A stretch of 64,000 nucleotides of DNA from Caproiciproducens sp. NJN-50. Its GTDB lineage: Bacteria; Bacillota; Clostridia; Oscillospirales; Acutalibacteraceae. The notes under the pieces are model-generated. The model was not told the DNA's origin, searched no databases, and was given only the letters and a program-made list of their open reading frames with translations. The stretch is from assembly GCF_004103755.1 (NCBI RefSeq), contig NZ_CP035283.1:2976001-3040000 (forward strand), in the 5' to 3' direction. Made by a program: the position numbers and the translations under genes. Each line of letters opens with the position of its first letter. The first letter of the stretch is position 1. Positions 24,069-32,606 of this stretch are shown here, piece after piece.

Positions 24069-25967
24069 ATGAAAAAATTTGAGAGAAAGCTTCTCGGCCT
24101 GACGAAACGGTACGCCGCGCCGCTTACCTTTGCCGCTGGGGCGCTGACCGTAATAGGATATACTGCTGAAAGGCTTACCGGTTGGAAAGCTCTCATCATT
24201 GCAGCGTATCTTGTCGCTACGGTTCTGGCGGGGCTGCCAATCTTGTTCAAAGCGCTGACGGGGGTCCGGATGAAAACGGTAGGCATTGAGCTTCTACTGA
24301 GCATAGCGGTAATCGGCGCATTGTACATTGGGGAATACAGCGAGGCGGCAATCGTGACGTTCCTGTTCCAGTTCGGTACCTATCTTGAGCAGCGAACCCT
24401 GAACAAGACGAAAAGCGCCATCCGAACGCTTACCGAAATGGCTCCGGCCACAGCTTGGCGGCTTGATTCTTCCGGCGCTGTGGAGATTTCCGCAGATGAA
24501 GTGGAAGAAGGCAATCGGCTGCTGGTAAAGACGGGAGGCAAGGTCGCGGTAGACGGTATGGTTGAATCGGGAGAAGGCTATCTTGATGAGGCCAGCATTA
24601 ACGGGGAATCAACCCCTGCACACAAAGGCCCCGGCGATCAGATTTTTGCAGGCACTATTTTGGATAGCGGGACGCTGGAGATGCGGGCAACCAAGGTCGG
24701 AGAGGACACCACGTTCGCCAAGATTATCGCGCTGGTGGAGGAAGCACAGGATGCGAAATCTCCTGCGGAACGGTTTATCGACCGATTTGCAAAATGGTAC
24801 ACGCCTGTGGTAGTCGTTCTGGCTGTCACCGCGTGGCTGATTACCCGGAACCTTGACACCGCGATTACGGTTCTGGTGCTGGCTTGCCCAGGCGCGCTGG
24901 TGATTGGCGCCCCGGTGGCCAACGTGGCGGGGATTGGGCGCGGCGCCCGGAACGGGACGCTGCTTAAAGGCGGCGACAGCGTTCACACGTTCGCCAAAAC
25001 GGACACGATGGTCTTCGATAAGACCGGGACACTGACGGTGGGACATCCCAGTGTGACAGCGCTGTATCCATATACGGACAATATCCCGAAGGCGCTGGAG
25101 CTTGCGGCGGCCGTGGAAAGTGCCAGCGATCATCCGCTGGCTGCTGCCATTGTAAACTACGCGAAGGATCGGGGAGCGGAATCTTCGGAGACGATACACA
25201 GCGAAGCGGAAAAGGGCCTTGGACTGCGCGCCGAGATCAATGGCAGATCGGTTCTGGCAGGCAGCGCCCGTATGATGGAGGCAAACGGGATTCCCTTGAC
25301 GGAAAGTCAGCGTCACGATCTGGCGGAAGCGCAGAACCGCGGCGCTACCACTGTTTTGCTGGCTGTAGGCGGGAAAATTCTTCTGCTGTTCGCGATTTCC
25401 GACGCGGTAAAACCGGGCGCTGCGCAAATGATCTCTGATTTGTACAAACTCGGCGTCAAGCGTACGGTGATGCTCACTGGAGACAATCGTAAAACCGCCG
25501 AGGCGGTAGCGACGAAAATCGGGCTCAGTGAAGCGCGGGCAGAGCTTTTGCCCCAGGATAAGCTGGCCGCGGTAAAGGCTATGCAGCGGGAAGGGCATGT
25601 TGTGGCTTTTGTGGGCGACGGCGTGAACGACAGTCCCGCGTTGGCCGCCGCGGATACTGGCATCGCCATGGGCGGTGGCACCGATGTGGCCGTGGAAACC
25701 TCTGACGTGGTTCTGATCCGGTCAAATCTGGAAAGTATTCCGATTGCTTTACGACTTGCAAAACGCACCGTTGGATTGACACGCCAGAATATTGTTATCG
25801 CGGTCAGTACGGTGTTTCTGCTGCTCGCGGGACTTTTTGCAGGCTATATCCATATGGCCAGCGGCATGTTCGTCCATGAAGCCAGCGTTCTTGTGGTGAT
25901 CCTCAACGCAATGCGCCTGCTGCGTCCCGCACGAAAAAATAAAATAGAACTGGAAAACTTGACATAG
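24069..25967 (+). CDS. Heavy-metal P1B-type ATPase with a CPG motif
   Basis: The 632-residue protein has all P-type landmarks: INGES in the actuator domain, the phosphorylated Asp in VFDKTGTLT, the nucleotide-binding SDHPLA, and the hinge GDGVNDSPAL. The membrane metal site reads VLACPGALVIG, CPG in place of the usual CPC. It lacks the N-terminal HMA domain; a separate HMA protein is encoded next. It should export a transition metal (zinc, cadmium, iron or manganese cannot be separated by sequence alone). The ATG at 24069 has GAGGTGAT upstream. An Fnr-type box lies in its promoter and another overlaps its stop codon. Confidence 0.9.
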   Translation: MKKFERKLLGLTKRYAAPLTFAAGALTVIGYTAERLTGWKALIIAAYLVATVLAGLPILFKALTGVRMKTVGIELLLSIAVIGALYIGEYSEAAIVTFLFQFGTYLEQRTLNKTKSAIRTLTEMAPATAWRLDSSGAVEISADEVEEGNRLLVKTGGKVAVDGMVESGEGYLDEASINGESTPAHKGPGDQIFAGTILDSGTLEMRATKVGEDTTFAKIIALVEEAQDAKSPAERFIDRFAKWYTPVVVVLAVTAWLITRNLDTAITVLVLACPGALVIGAPVANVAGIGRGARNGTLLKGGDSVHTFAKTDTMVFDKTGTLTVGHPSVTALYPYTDNIPKALELAAAVESASDHPLAAAIVNYAKDRGAESSETIHSEAEKGLGLRAEINGRSVLAGSARMMEANGIPLTESQRHDLAEAQNRGATTVLLAVGGKILLLFAISDAVKPGAAQMISDLYKLGVKRTVMLTGDNRKTAEAVATKIGLSEARAELLPQDKLAAVKAMQREGHVVAFVGDGVNDSPALAAADTGIAMGGGTDVAVETSDVVLIRSNLESIPIALRLAKRTVGLTRQNIVIAVSTVFLLLAGLFAGYIHMASGMFVHEASVLVVILNAMRLLRPARKNKIELENLT

Positions 25968-25972
25968 GTCAA
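25959..25972 (+). promoter_or_regulatory. Perfect Crp/Fnr (HcpR-type) box upstream of the HMA gene
   Basis: TTGACATAGGTCAA is a perfect TTGAC-N4-GTCAA dyad overlapping the ATPase stop codon. TAAAAT at 25994-25999 is a suitable -10, predicting a start near 26006, about 40 bp from the box centre (class II geometry). Confidence 0.78.
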
Positions 25973-26033
25973 GGAAATTACTTGGAATGGTGATAAAATA
26001 AAATCACAATCTAACAGAAAGAAGGGAATCATA

Positions 26034-26249
26034 ATGAAAAAAGTGACGATGCAATTAGAACAGCTTGTTTGCCCCACCTGTGCCCAGAAGATTGAAACCG
26101 CATTGAAAAATGCATCCGGTGTGGAATCGGTCACGGTTCTGTTCAACTCCAGTAAGGCAAAGGTTCAGTACGATGAAGAAAAGACGGAACCGGAAGCGCT
26201 TGCCGCGGTGGTACGCGATCTTGGTTATGATGTGCTGAAACTGTCATAA
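26034..26249 (+). CDS. HMA-domain metallochaperone (CopZ-like)
   Basis: The 71-residue protein is one heavy-metal-associated domain: MKKVTMQLEQLVCPTCAQKIE with the metal-binding CxxC as CPTC at residues 13-16, then LKNASGVESVTVLFNSSKAKV and the final LGYDVLKLS. It lacks the Met of the usual MxCxxC loop, having Leu-Val before CPTC, so copper is not certain. It probably hands metal to the ATPase encoded just upstream. Its own Fnr-type box suggests independent induction. Confidence 0.88.
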   Translation: MKKVTMQLEQLVCPTCAQKIETALKNASGVESVTVLFNSSKAKVQYDEEKTEPEALAAVVRDLGYDVLKLS

Positions 26250-26269
26250 AGAAAAAAGGAGGGAAAATC

Positions 26270-26590
26270 ATGTCTGTCAAAAGAGGTGCTTTGGAAAACT
26301 GCCCGAAATCTGTCCTTGCTGCTTTCAAAGAGCTGGACGCAGTCTTGCCGGTGGTACGGCGTGTACATGGCGGCGCTCATCCCGAGCTTGAAAAGGTCGG
26401 TTGGCTTGTCGGCAATCTCCATGCGAGGCTGTCCGAAGGAACCGATCGCAGCGAACTGAACAGGATTCTGGATCAGCTACGTGAGGTAACTGGCGGATAT
26501 ACCGCCCCTTCCGACGCCTGTGAGGGGTTCCAAAAGGAATACCAGCTGCTTTCACAGATTGACGCCGGTATCCGAACGGAAGTAAAGTAA
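26270..26590 (+). CDS. Shortened RIC/ScdA-like (iron-sulfur cluster repair) protein
   Basis: The 106-residue protein shares two blocks with the hemerythrin-like part of RIC (YtfE/ScdA) di-iron proteins: RRVHGGAHPELEKVGWLVGNL and LREVTGGYTAPSDACEGFQKEY. It lacks the ScdA N-terminal domain, the HMxKEE segment and the terminal HxHLEN, and therefore most iron ligands. RIC proteins repair clusters damaged by nitric oxide; this one could be a partner or a degenerate copy. GGAGGG precedes the ATG, 20 bp after the HMA gene. The assignment rests on remembered family motifs. Confidence 0.6.
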   Translation: MSVKRGALENCPKSVLAAFKELDAVLPVVRRVHGGAHPELEKVGWLVGNLHARLSEGTDRSELNRILDQLREVTGGYTAPSDACEGFQKEYQLLSQIDAGIRTEVK

Positions 26591-26596
26591 TGAAAT

Positions 26597-26640
26597 AAGC
26601 AGCCAACGGACGCCGTTCTGCTGGTCGGCTGCTTGATTCT
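26597..26640 (+). terminator. Terminator/attenuator hairpin before the Crp/Fnr gene
   Basis: AAGCAGCC (26597-26604) pairs with GGCTGCTT (26627-26634), with an inner ACGG/CCGT pair, followed by GATTCTATATT. The weak T-tract suggests partial termination. Confidence 0.55.
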
Positions 26641-26664
26641 ATATTGTTAGGAGGGGGGAGGATC

Positions 26665-27324
26665 GTGCCAAACCATGTGTGTGCGGAACTGGTGCCTATT
26701 TTTAACCATCTGGATCATGAGAGCCTGGTAAAAATCAGCGGTATAACGCGGCACCGGAACTTCCGCCGGGGGGAAACGGTGTTTTCTCCCGACCGGCAGA
26801 GCGGACTTATCATTATTTCCCGCGGCCGTGTCAAGGTCTATCAGCTTTCCGGATCGGGGAAAGAGCAGCTTCTGCGCGTGTTGGAGTCTGGTGATTTCTT
26901 TGGGGCGGAAAGCCTGTTCGGATCCGAAAATCCGGCCGGCTTCGGCGAAGCGCTGTCGGCGCTGGAAGTCTGTACGATCGGTCGGGAAGATTTCATGAAT
27001 CTGCTGGCGCAGTATCCGTCGATCAGTATCAAGCTGCTGGAGGAATACAACCGGCGCCTGGTTGCGGCGGACCGCCTTATTACCAGTACGGCAACCGAAT
27101 CCGTGGCGTCCCGTCTGGCCGGATATCTGCTGGATTTGATGAAGGTAGCCGAATCAAACGAAGTGACACTTCCACTGCCCATGAAGGAGCTGGCCGCATT
27201 TTTAGGGACGGCCCCTGAGACATTGTCCCGAAAAATAGGGAAATTCGAGGAAGAAGGCCTTTTGGAGCGCAATGGTAAACGAATTCGCATTTTGCAGCCC
27301 GACACGTTAAATGACATCGAATAA
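26665..27324 (+). CDS. Crp/Fnr-family regulator, HcpR-like
   Basis: The 219-residue protein has an N-terminal cyclic-nucleotide-type sensor barrel (about 15-125) and a C-terminal winged helix with the recognition helix TAPETLSRKIGKFEEEGLL, carrying the E..SR residues that read TTGA half-sites. No N-terminal Cys cluster for a 4Fe-4S centre is evident, so it is not a classical Fnr; haem or another cofactor is possible as in HcpR/Dnr. The GTG at 26665 follows AGGAGGGGGGA. It is the obvious candidate to bind the two TTGAC boxes upstream. Confidence 0.85.
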   Translation: MPNHVCAELVPIFNHLDHESLVKISGITRHRNFRRGETVFSPDRQSGLIIISRGRVKVYQLSGSGKEQLLRVLESGDFFGAESLFGSENPAGFGEALSALEVCTIGREDFMNLLAQYPSISIKLLEEYNRRLVAADRLITSTATESVASRLAGYLLDLMKVAESNEVTLPLPMKELAAFLGTAPETLSRKIGKFEEEGLLERNGKRIRILQPDTLNDIE

Positions 27325-27400
27325 TCGCGCGTGTCTGTGCATTCGCATAGGCGATTGCAGGTATAAGTCCTATCGTATAAAAATGACGGAGGTAAAAAAG

Positions 27401-28591
27401 ATGGCAAAAAAATTGACGGATAAGGTAAGCTGGGTTGGCAAGGTCGACTGGGAGCTCACCCGGTTCCACGGGGACGAATATTCCACGCACAAGGGCTCCT
27501 CATATAATTCCTATCTGGTGCGCGACAAAAAGACCGCCCTGATCGATACGGTGTGGCAGCCTTTTGATAAGGAGTTTGTTGCCCGCCTGAAGCAGGACGT
27601 CGACTTGAAAAGCATCGACTATATCGTTATGAACCATAATGAAATCGACCACAGCGGATCCCTTCCGGAGCTGATGCGGGAGATTCCGGACACCCCCATC
27701 TACTGCACAGCGAACGGCCAAAAGATCATTCAGGGGCATTATCATCGCCCGGAATGGAACTTTGTCACCGTCAAGACCGGGGATACGCTGGATCTTGGTG
27801 ACAGCAAGCTGATTTTCGTGGAGGCGCCGATGCTCCACTGGCCGGACACCATGTTCACCTATCTGACAGGCGAGAACATTCTGTTCAGCAACGATGCCTT
27901 CGGCCAGCACTATGCAACCGAGTCCCTGTATGACGATACAGTCGATCAGGCGGAGCTTTTTACCGAGGCCCTGAAGTATTACGCCAACATTCTGACCCCG
28001 TTCAGCAAATTCGTGACCAGGAAAATCCACGAGGTTCTCGACCTGAAGTTGCCGCTGAATCTTGTCTGCCCCAGCCATGGTGTGATCTGGCGGTCCCACT
28101 ACGCCCAGATCATCGAGCAGTACCTGAAATGGGCGGATGATTATCAGGAGAATCAGGTTACGCTGGTTTACGATACCATGTGGAATTCCACCCGCAAAAT
28201 GGCAGAGGCCATCGCGGCAGGCATTCGCGACGCCGATCCTTCCATCGCCGTTAAATTGATGAATTCCGCGAAAGAAGACAAGAACGATATCATCTCCGAG
28301 GTGTTCCGGTCCAGGGCCATTCTGGTCGGTTCTCCGACCATCAACAACGGGTACCTGTTTTCAATCGGCGGCATGATGGAGATGATCAAAGGGCTCAAAT
28401 TTAAAAATAAGCGTGCCGCAGCATTCGGAAGCTACGGCTGGAGCGGAGAAGTCGTAAAACAGCTTACGGAGGAACTGAAAAAAGCCGGTTTTCAAATTGT
28501 GAACGAGGGGCACCGGGCTTTGTGGATTCCGGATGAAGCGGAGCTCGCTACCTGCAGAGAGTATGGCAAACAGTTTGCGGAAAGTCTCTGA
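27401..28591 (+). CDS. Flavodiiron protein (nitric oxide / oxygen reductase)
   Basis: The 396-residue protein has the beta-lactamase-like di-iron domain with HNEIDH at residues 79-84, LHWPD, SNDAFGQH and PSHGVIW supplying the remaining ligands. A C-terminal flavodoxin domain follows from about residue 252 (LVYDTMWNSTRKMAEAI; VGSPTINNGYLFSIG). There is no rubredoxin extension, so an external electron donor is needed. The family reduces NO to N2O or O2 to water under anaerobic conditions. ACGGAGGT lies before the ATG. It follows the Crp/Fnr gene by 76 bp. Confidence 0.93.
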   Translation: MAKKLTDKVSWVGKVDWELTRFHGDEYSTHKGSSYNSYLVRDKKTALIDTVWQPFDKEFVARLKQDVDLKSIDYIVMNHNEIDHSGSLPELMREIPDTPIYCTANGQKIIQGHYHRPEWNFVTVKTGDTLDLGDSKLIFVEAPMLHWPDTMFTYLTGENILFSNDAFGQHYATESLYDDTVDQAELFTEALKYYANILTPFSKFVTRKIHEVLDLKLPLNLVCPSHGVIWRSHYAQIIEQYLKWADDYQENQVTLVYDTMWNSTRKMAEAIAAGIRDADPSIAVKLMNSAKEDKNDIISEVFRSRAILVGSPTINNGYLFSIGGMMEMIKGLKFKNKRAAAFGSYGWSGEVVKQLTEELKKAGFQIVNEGHRALWIPDEAELATCREYGKQFAESL

Positions 28592-28663
28592 ACTCAAAGG
28601 CAACAAGCGAAAAGCAGGTTTTTCAGCGAACCGCAAGAGGAAACGTTCGCCCATTTTCCCATC
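28592..28663. other. Chromosome-prophage junction region
   Basis: The 72 bp between the flavodiiron gene and the first recombinase gene should contain or adjoin the left attachment site, because serine integrase genes usually abut it. The core cannot be defined without the other end. Confidence 0.4.
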
Positions 28664-30232
28664 CTATTCCTCCACATCCACCATCACGCCAGACTTGAAT
28701 TCCACAGTGAATTTGTCCTCGTAGACGGTGACCTTTTCAATCAGCCTCCGGACAAGCGGTTCGTCGTATTGGGTCAGGGCGGCGGGTTGTTCCCGCAGGA
28801 AAGCACTCATGTCGGCAATACGCTTCTTAGCCTCATCGCGGTTGGCACTTTCCATCAGGGCCTTCTGCTTCTCGTCCCGCAGACGGTAAATCTCATTGCC
28901 GACTTTCTCGTAATCCGAATTGGACACGGCCAGTTTCAAAAGCTCCGCCTGCAGTTCCTTCAAGCGTTTTTCAATGTCGGCGAGCGCCCGGTCGTTCCCG
29001 TGGCTGAGAACGGTTTCAATATTTCTCTGCAGGATTTTGAGAAAATCATCCTTGTCGCAGAGCGTCCGGTTGATGGCTTTGACCAGCACCTGCTCCAGTT
29101 GGCTCTCCGGAACGGTGCGGGCGTCGCAGTACAGGCCGGTGTTCTCCAGCCGGCTGATGCACCGCCAGACAATCGACTTCTTGCCCCGGTTGTACCAGTG
29201 AATTCGGCGGTAAAACTCCCCGCAGCCGCCGCAGTAGACAATGTTCGACAGGCAGTGACTGCTGCTGAACACCCGGTTTTTCCCGTTCGGGCTTTTATGA
29301 ACCAGCCGCCGGCGCACCAGTTCCTCCTGTGCCTGCATGAAAATCTCACGCGGAATAATGGCTTCGTGGCTGTTTTCCACGTAATATTGCGGAACAATGC
29401 CTTGGTTTTTGACGCGCGTTTTCGTGAGAAAATCCGTGGTATAGGTTTTCTGCAGAAGAGCGTCGCCGATGTATTTCTCGTTCCGCAGAATCTGACTGAT
29501 GTTGCTGGTGTGCCAGTGTGAATTGCCCGCGCCGTTTAAAATGCCGTCCGCTTCCAGACCGCGGGCAATTTTGAGCATACTGGCGCCCTCAAGGTATTCG
29601 CGGTATATGCGCCGCACGATTTTTGCCTCCTCCGGAACGACTACCAGATGCTTGTTCTCGTCCTTGGTATAGCCGAGGAAACGGGTGCAGTTGACCTGAA
29701 TTTGTCCCTGCTGGTAGCGGTACTGCAGGCCCAGCTTCACGTTCTGAGAAAGGCTCTGGCTTTCCTGCTGAGCAAGGGACGCCATAATTGTTAAAAGCAC
29801 TTCGCCCTTGGAATCCATCGTGTTGATATTTTCCTTTTCAAAGTAAACTGGAATATTTTTCTCTTTCAGCTGGCGGATGTATTTCAGGCAGTCCAGCGTG
29901 TTGCGGGCAAACCGGCTGATGGATTTGGTGACAATCATATCAATCTTGCCCGCCATGCACTCGTCAATCATGCGGTTGAATTCGTCGCGCTTCTTGGTAT
30001 TGGTGCCGCTGATTCCGTCGTCCGCGAAAACGCCTGCCAGCGTCCAGTCCGGGTGGCCGTTAATGTAGGCGGTGTAATGGTCAATCTGCGTTTCATAGCT
30101 GGTGGCCTGCTCCTCCGTATCGGTGGAAACCCGGCAGTAGGCGGCGACACGCAGCTTCGGTTTCTCCTCACCCGGCTCGGCGCGCCTGTGTTTTCTCGCC
30201 GGGATGACCGTGATGTTTTTACTGACTTCCAT
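28664..30232 (-). CDS. Large serine recombinase (integrase) A
   Basis: The 522-residue protein starts its resolvase domain at [16 protein letters not shown], with the catalytic Ser in YCRVST and the conserved [11 protein letters not shown] and [10 protein letters not shown] Recombinase domain (about 200-310), a zinc-ribbon (CGGCGEF) and a coiled coil near 420-480 complete the large-serine-integrase layout. It catalyses site-specific integration and excision. Its start overlaps the stop of the small middle ORF by 14 bp, giving a tightly coupled three-gene set. Confidence 0.93.
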   Translation of the reverse strand: MEVSKNITVIPARKHRRAEPGEEKPKLRVAAYCRVSTDTEEQATSYETQIDHYTAYINGHPDWTLAGVFADDGISGTNTKKRDEFNRMIDECMAGKIDMIVTKSISRFARNTLDCLKYIRQLKEKNIPVYFEKENINTMDSKGEVLLTIMASLAQQESQSLSQNVKLGLQYRYQQGQIQVNCTRFLGYTKDENKHLVVVPEEAKIVRRIYREYLEGASMLKIARGLEADGILNGAGNSHWHTSNISQILRNEKYIGDALLQKTYTTDFLTKTRVKNQGIVPQYYVENSHEAIIPREIFMQAQEELVRRRLVHKSPNGKNRVFSSSHCLSNIVYCGGCGEFYRRIHWYNRGKKSIVWRCISRLENTGLYCDARTVPESQLEQVLVKAINRTLCDKDDFLKILQRNIETVLSHGNDRALADIEKRLKELQAELLKLAVSNSDYEKVGNEIYRLRDEKQKALMESANRDEAKKRIADMSAFLREQPAALTQYDEPLVRRLIEKVTVYEDKFTVEFKSGVMVDVEE

Positions 30233-30650
30233 CTGTTTTTACCTCCGTTTCTATCAGACTGTAGGCGTATTCCGCCTGCTCGAACGGGTCGTCTAACTGC
30301 TCCGTTCTTTCGCGTATGCGAAAAGATGTGGGAAAGACCGCCTTTTCCGGTTCTTTCGGCCTCTGAATACGGCCCAGCCTTTCCGTCCGCCGGGTGCGCT
30401 CCGCTTCTGCGGCCGCAAAGGTATCTGCGTCGATGATGGCGGGATAAAACCCGTCGCCCAGGTAGCGGGCGTTTGTGAGCATTCTGCCGATTCCGGCGTG
30501 GAAACTTTTAATCCCCGCTTTGCCTGCGGCGGTATTCATGGAATCGCCGGACAGATAGGCGTCAAACAGCGTTCGCACCCGCCCGGCGGCATCTTCGTCA
30601 ATCACGGCCCGCCCGTTTTCGATCCGGTAGCCGTAGGGGATGTGACTCAT
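30219..30650 (-). CDS. Small recombinase-domain protein lacking a catalytic domain
   Basis: The 143-residue product reads like an isolated Recombinase (PF07508-type) DNA-binding segment: [37 protein letters not shown] and [18 protein letters not shown]. It has no catalytic Ser domain and no zinc ribbon. It starts directly at the stop of recombinase B and overlaps recombinase A. It may be an accessory subunit or directionality factor for its two full-length neighbours; that is inference. Confidence 0.75.
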   Translation of the reverse strand: MSHIPYGYRIENGRAVIDEDAAGRVRTLFDAYLSGDSMNTAAGKAGIKSFHAGIGRMLTNARYLGDGFYPAIIDADTFAAAEAERTRRTERLGRIQRPKEPEKAVFPTSFRIRERTEQLDDPFEQAEYAYSLIETEVKTDGSQ

Positions 30651-32222
30651 TCAAACTACCAGCCTTTCTTTCAGCGTAATGCCGCACTTGAGTTCAAACC
30701 CGATTTCGGTTCGGGAATACACATGAATCCGCTCTACAAATCGGGAGAACAGTTCTCCGTCAAACTCCCGCAGCATTATTGCTTTCGTACAGTACTGCAG
30801 AAGCTCGCTGACCTCCGTCAGATACTGACTGTCACAGTTCAAAAGACGGGAAATGGAATCCTTTTGATGTTGAATCCGCTCGGCTTCCCGAAGCAGTTCG
30901 TTGTTGCTTTTCTTGTAAACGGCGGGTTCCAGATACCCCTTGCTCAGCAGACTGACCAGCATTTCCTGCTGACGCCGGTTTTCCTCCAGACTTTTTTCGA
31001 GCTGTCCGATGCGTTCCATGCCGTCATCGGCGTTTACCCCGCGCAGACTGAACAGCAGGGGCTTGAGAACGGTCTGATTGGCAAAGATGAGCTTGTTCAT
31101 CATTGTGACGAAGGCGCATTCGAGCGCAGACTCGGGAATGTATTTCACCGAGCATCTTTTGATGTTCTGGATATGGGTACCGCAGCACCATGCAATTTTG
31201 TGCCGCCCGTATGCGTGGGTACGGCGCTTGAACGTGCCGCCGCAGTGTCCGCACACAATTTTCCCCGAAAACGGGTATCGGTTCAGATACTTTGTCTGCT
31301 TCGGGTTTATGCCTTTTTCTCTGCGGTGCTGGACGATAACGGCCTGTACGGCTTCAAAGTCCTCGCGGCTGACAATCGGTTCGTGATGGTTTTGAATCAG
31401 ATATTTCTCTTTTTCCCCATCGTTGCGGCGGTGGTTGAAATTCGAGTCGGTATAGGTTTTTTGAAAAACAGCGTCGCCGATATATTTCTCGTTGACCACC
31501 ATTCCGCGAATGCTCGCGGCTTTCCAGAGCCCGCCCATTTTGGCGGGAATGCGCTGTCGGTTCAGTTCTTCGGCTATTTTGGGCATTCCCTTTCCGGTCA
31601 GCATTTCCGAAAAGATAAAGCGAACGACTTTTGCCTGCCGTTCGTTAATGACGAGCATTCCGTCAACGGAATCGTATCCATAGGGCGGGCAGGTGATTTT
31701 ATACGTGCCGTTTTGGAACCGGCTCTGAATCGACCATTTGTTGTTCTGAGAGATGGAAGCCGATTCCTCCGCGGCAAGTCCGCTCAGGATGGACAGCATG
31801 AATTCGCTTTCCATGGTGCCGGTATCCAAATTCTCTTTCTCAAAACAGATAAAAATGCCGCGCTTCTGCAGTTTTCGCACCAGTTCCAGACAGTCGGTGG
31901 TGTTTCTTGCAAACCGGCTGATGGACTTGGTGACGATATAGTCAATCCGCCCGTCCTCGCAGTCAGCAATCATCCGGAGAAGCTCCGGACGCTTTTCCTT
32001 TTTGGTGCCGGTGACGCCTTCGTCGGAATACACGCCGGCAAACGTCCACGCGGGATTGGCCTTGATGTATGACTCATAGTGTCGAATCTGCGTTTCCAGG
32101 CTTTCCTTCTGCTCGTCGCTGTCGGTGGAAACCCGGCAGTAGGCCGCGACACGCAGTTTCGGCTTTTCATTTTCCCAAATCGGGTTGACAGCACGGGAAT
32201 CTATTTTCGTGACCTTTTTCAC
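30651..32222 (-). CDS. Large serine recombinase (integrase) B
   Basis: The 523-residue protein parallels recombinase A: catalytic [16 protein letters not shown], then [23 protein letters not shown], a Recombinase domain, a zinc ribbon (CGHCGGTF) and a coiled coil. The start is GTG with GGGGGTGAAAAT upstream. Sequence divergence from A is large, so the two are old paralogues, not a recent duplication. Both may be needed for integration, or they may act on different sites. Confidence 0.93.
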   Translation of the reverse strand: MKKVTKIDSRAVNPIWENEKPKLRVAAYCRVSTDSDEQKESLETQIRHYESYIKANPAWTFAGVYSDEGVTGTKKEKRPELLRMIADCEDGRIDYIVTKSISRFARNTTDCLELVRKLQKRGIFICFEKENLDTGTMESEFMLSILSGLAAEESASISQNNKWSIQSRFQNGTYKITCPPYGYDSVDGMLVINERQAKVVRFIFSEMLTGKGMPKIAEELNRQRIPAKMGGLWKAASIRGMVVNEKYIGDAVFQKTYTDSNFNHRRNDGEKEKYLIQNHHEPIVSREDFEAVQAVIVQHRREKGINPKQTKYLNRYPFSGKIVCGHCGGTFKRRTHAYGRHKIAWCCGTHIQNIKRCSVKYIPESALECAFVTMMNKLIFANQTVLKPLLFSLRGVNADDGMERIGQLEKSLEENRRQQEMLVSLLSKGYLEPAVYKKSNNELLREAERIQHQKDSISRLLNCDSQYLTEVSELLQYCTKAIMLREFDGELFSRFVERIHVYSRTEIGFELKCGITLKERLVV

Positions 32223-32282
32223 ATTTTCACCCCCTCGGTCAGTGTGTTATGTTACCTCCGACGGACTGTGATAGCAACGGAT

Positions 32283-32489
32283 TCATGGCATAATCTCCGC
32301 CAGTGCGGGAGAGAAAGATTCGCGGTTTAAGGCGGTGATCCTGTCGAATTCGGACAATGAGATCAGCCCTCGGCCGCGCATGGATTCGAGTATTTTCTGC
32401 GCCCGCGCATAGTCCGTTTCCCGCTGAAGCGCCTCCTGCGTCATGCGCGGTGTGGTTGGAACTGTTCCGTCTGTCTGCAGTCTGTCCAT
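32283..32489 (-). CDS. Small SHOCT-like protein
   Basis: The 68-residue ORF ends in a SHOCT-like helix pair (QKILESMRGRGLISLSEFDRI). GGAGGT lies seven bases before the ATG at 32489; an earlier in-frame ATG at 32606 would run through a terminator and a conserved non-coding element. Such small proteins commonly sit beside serine recombinases in clostridial elements; the function is unknown. Confidence 0.7.
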   Translation of the reverse strand: MDRLQTDGTVPTTPRMTQEALQRETDYARAQKILESMRGRGLISLSEFDRITALNRESFSPALAEIMP

Positions 32490-32520
32490 GACATTACCTC
32501 CAAAGCAGCTTTCTTTACTG

Positions 32521-32552
32521 CCCACTGGAGGTGAAGGCGCCGCTTTGACGAA
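32521..32552 (-). promoter_or_regulatory. Conserved prophage element, copy A
   Basis: On the minus strand TTCGTCAAA, 13 variable bases, then CTCCAGTGGG. The same layout with identical spacing occurs at 59153 and 63670. This copy ends 31 bp before the SHOCT-like start codon. Confidence 0.7.
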
Positions 32553-32560
32553 AAAAGGCA

Positions 32561-32603
32561 AAAAAAATAAACCCACCGAGGAACGAATCCTCAGTGGGTT
32601 TTG
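32561..32603 (-). terminator. Terminator after the amidase gene
   Basis: On the minus strand AAACCCACTGAGGA and TCCTCGGTGGGTTT form a long stem with a TTCGT loop, followed by ATTTTTTTT. Confidence 0.9.
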
Positions 32604-32606
32604 CAC

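Noticed and set aside
28592..28663. Defined attL core sequence
   Set aside because: The right end of the prophage is outside the window, so no repeated core can be compared.
32490..32606. Longer SHOCT-like protein from an ATG at 32606
   Set aside because: It would translate a strong terminator and the conserved 32-bp element; a perfect ribosome site sits at the shorter start.
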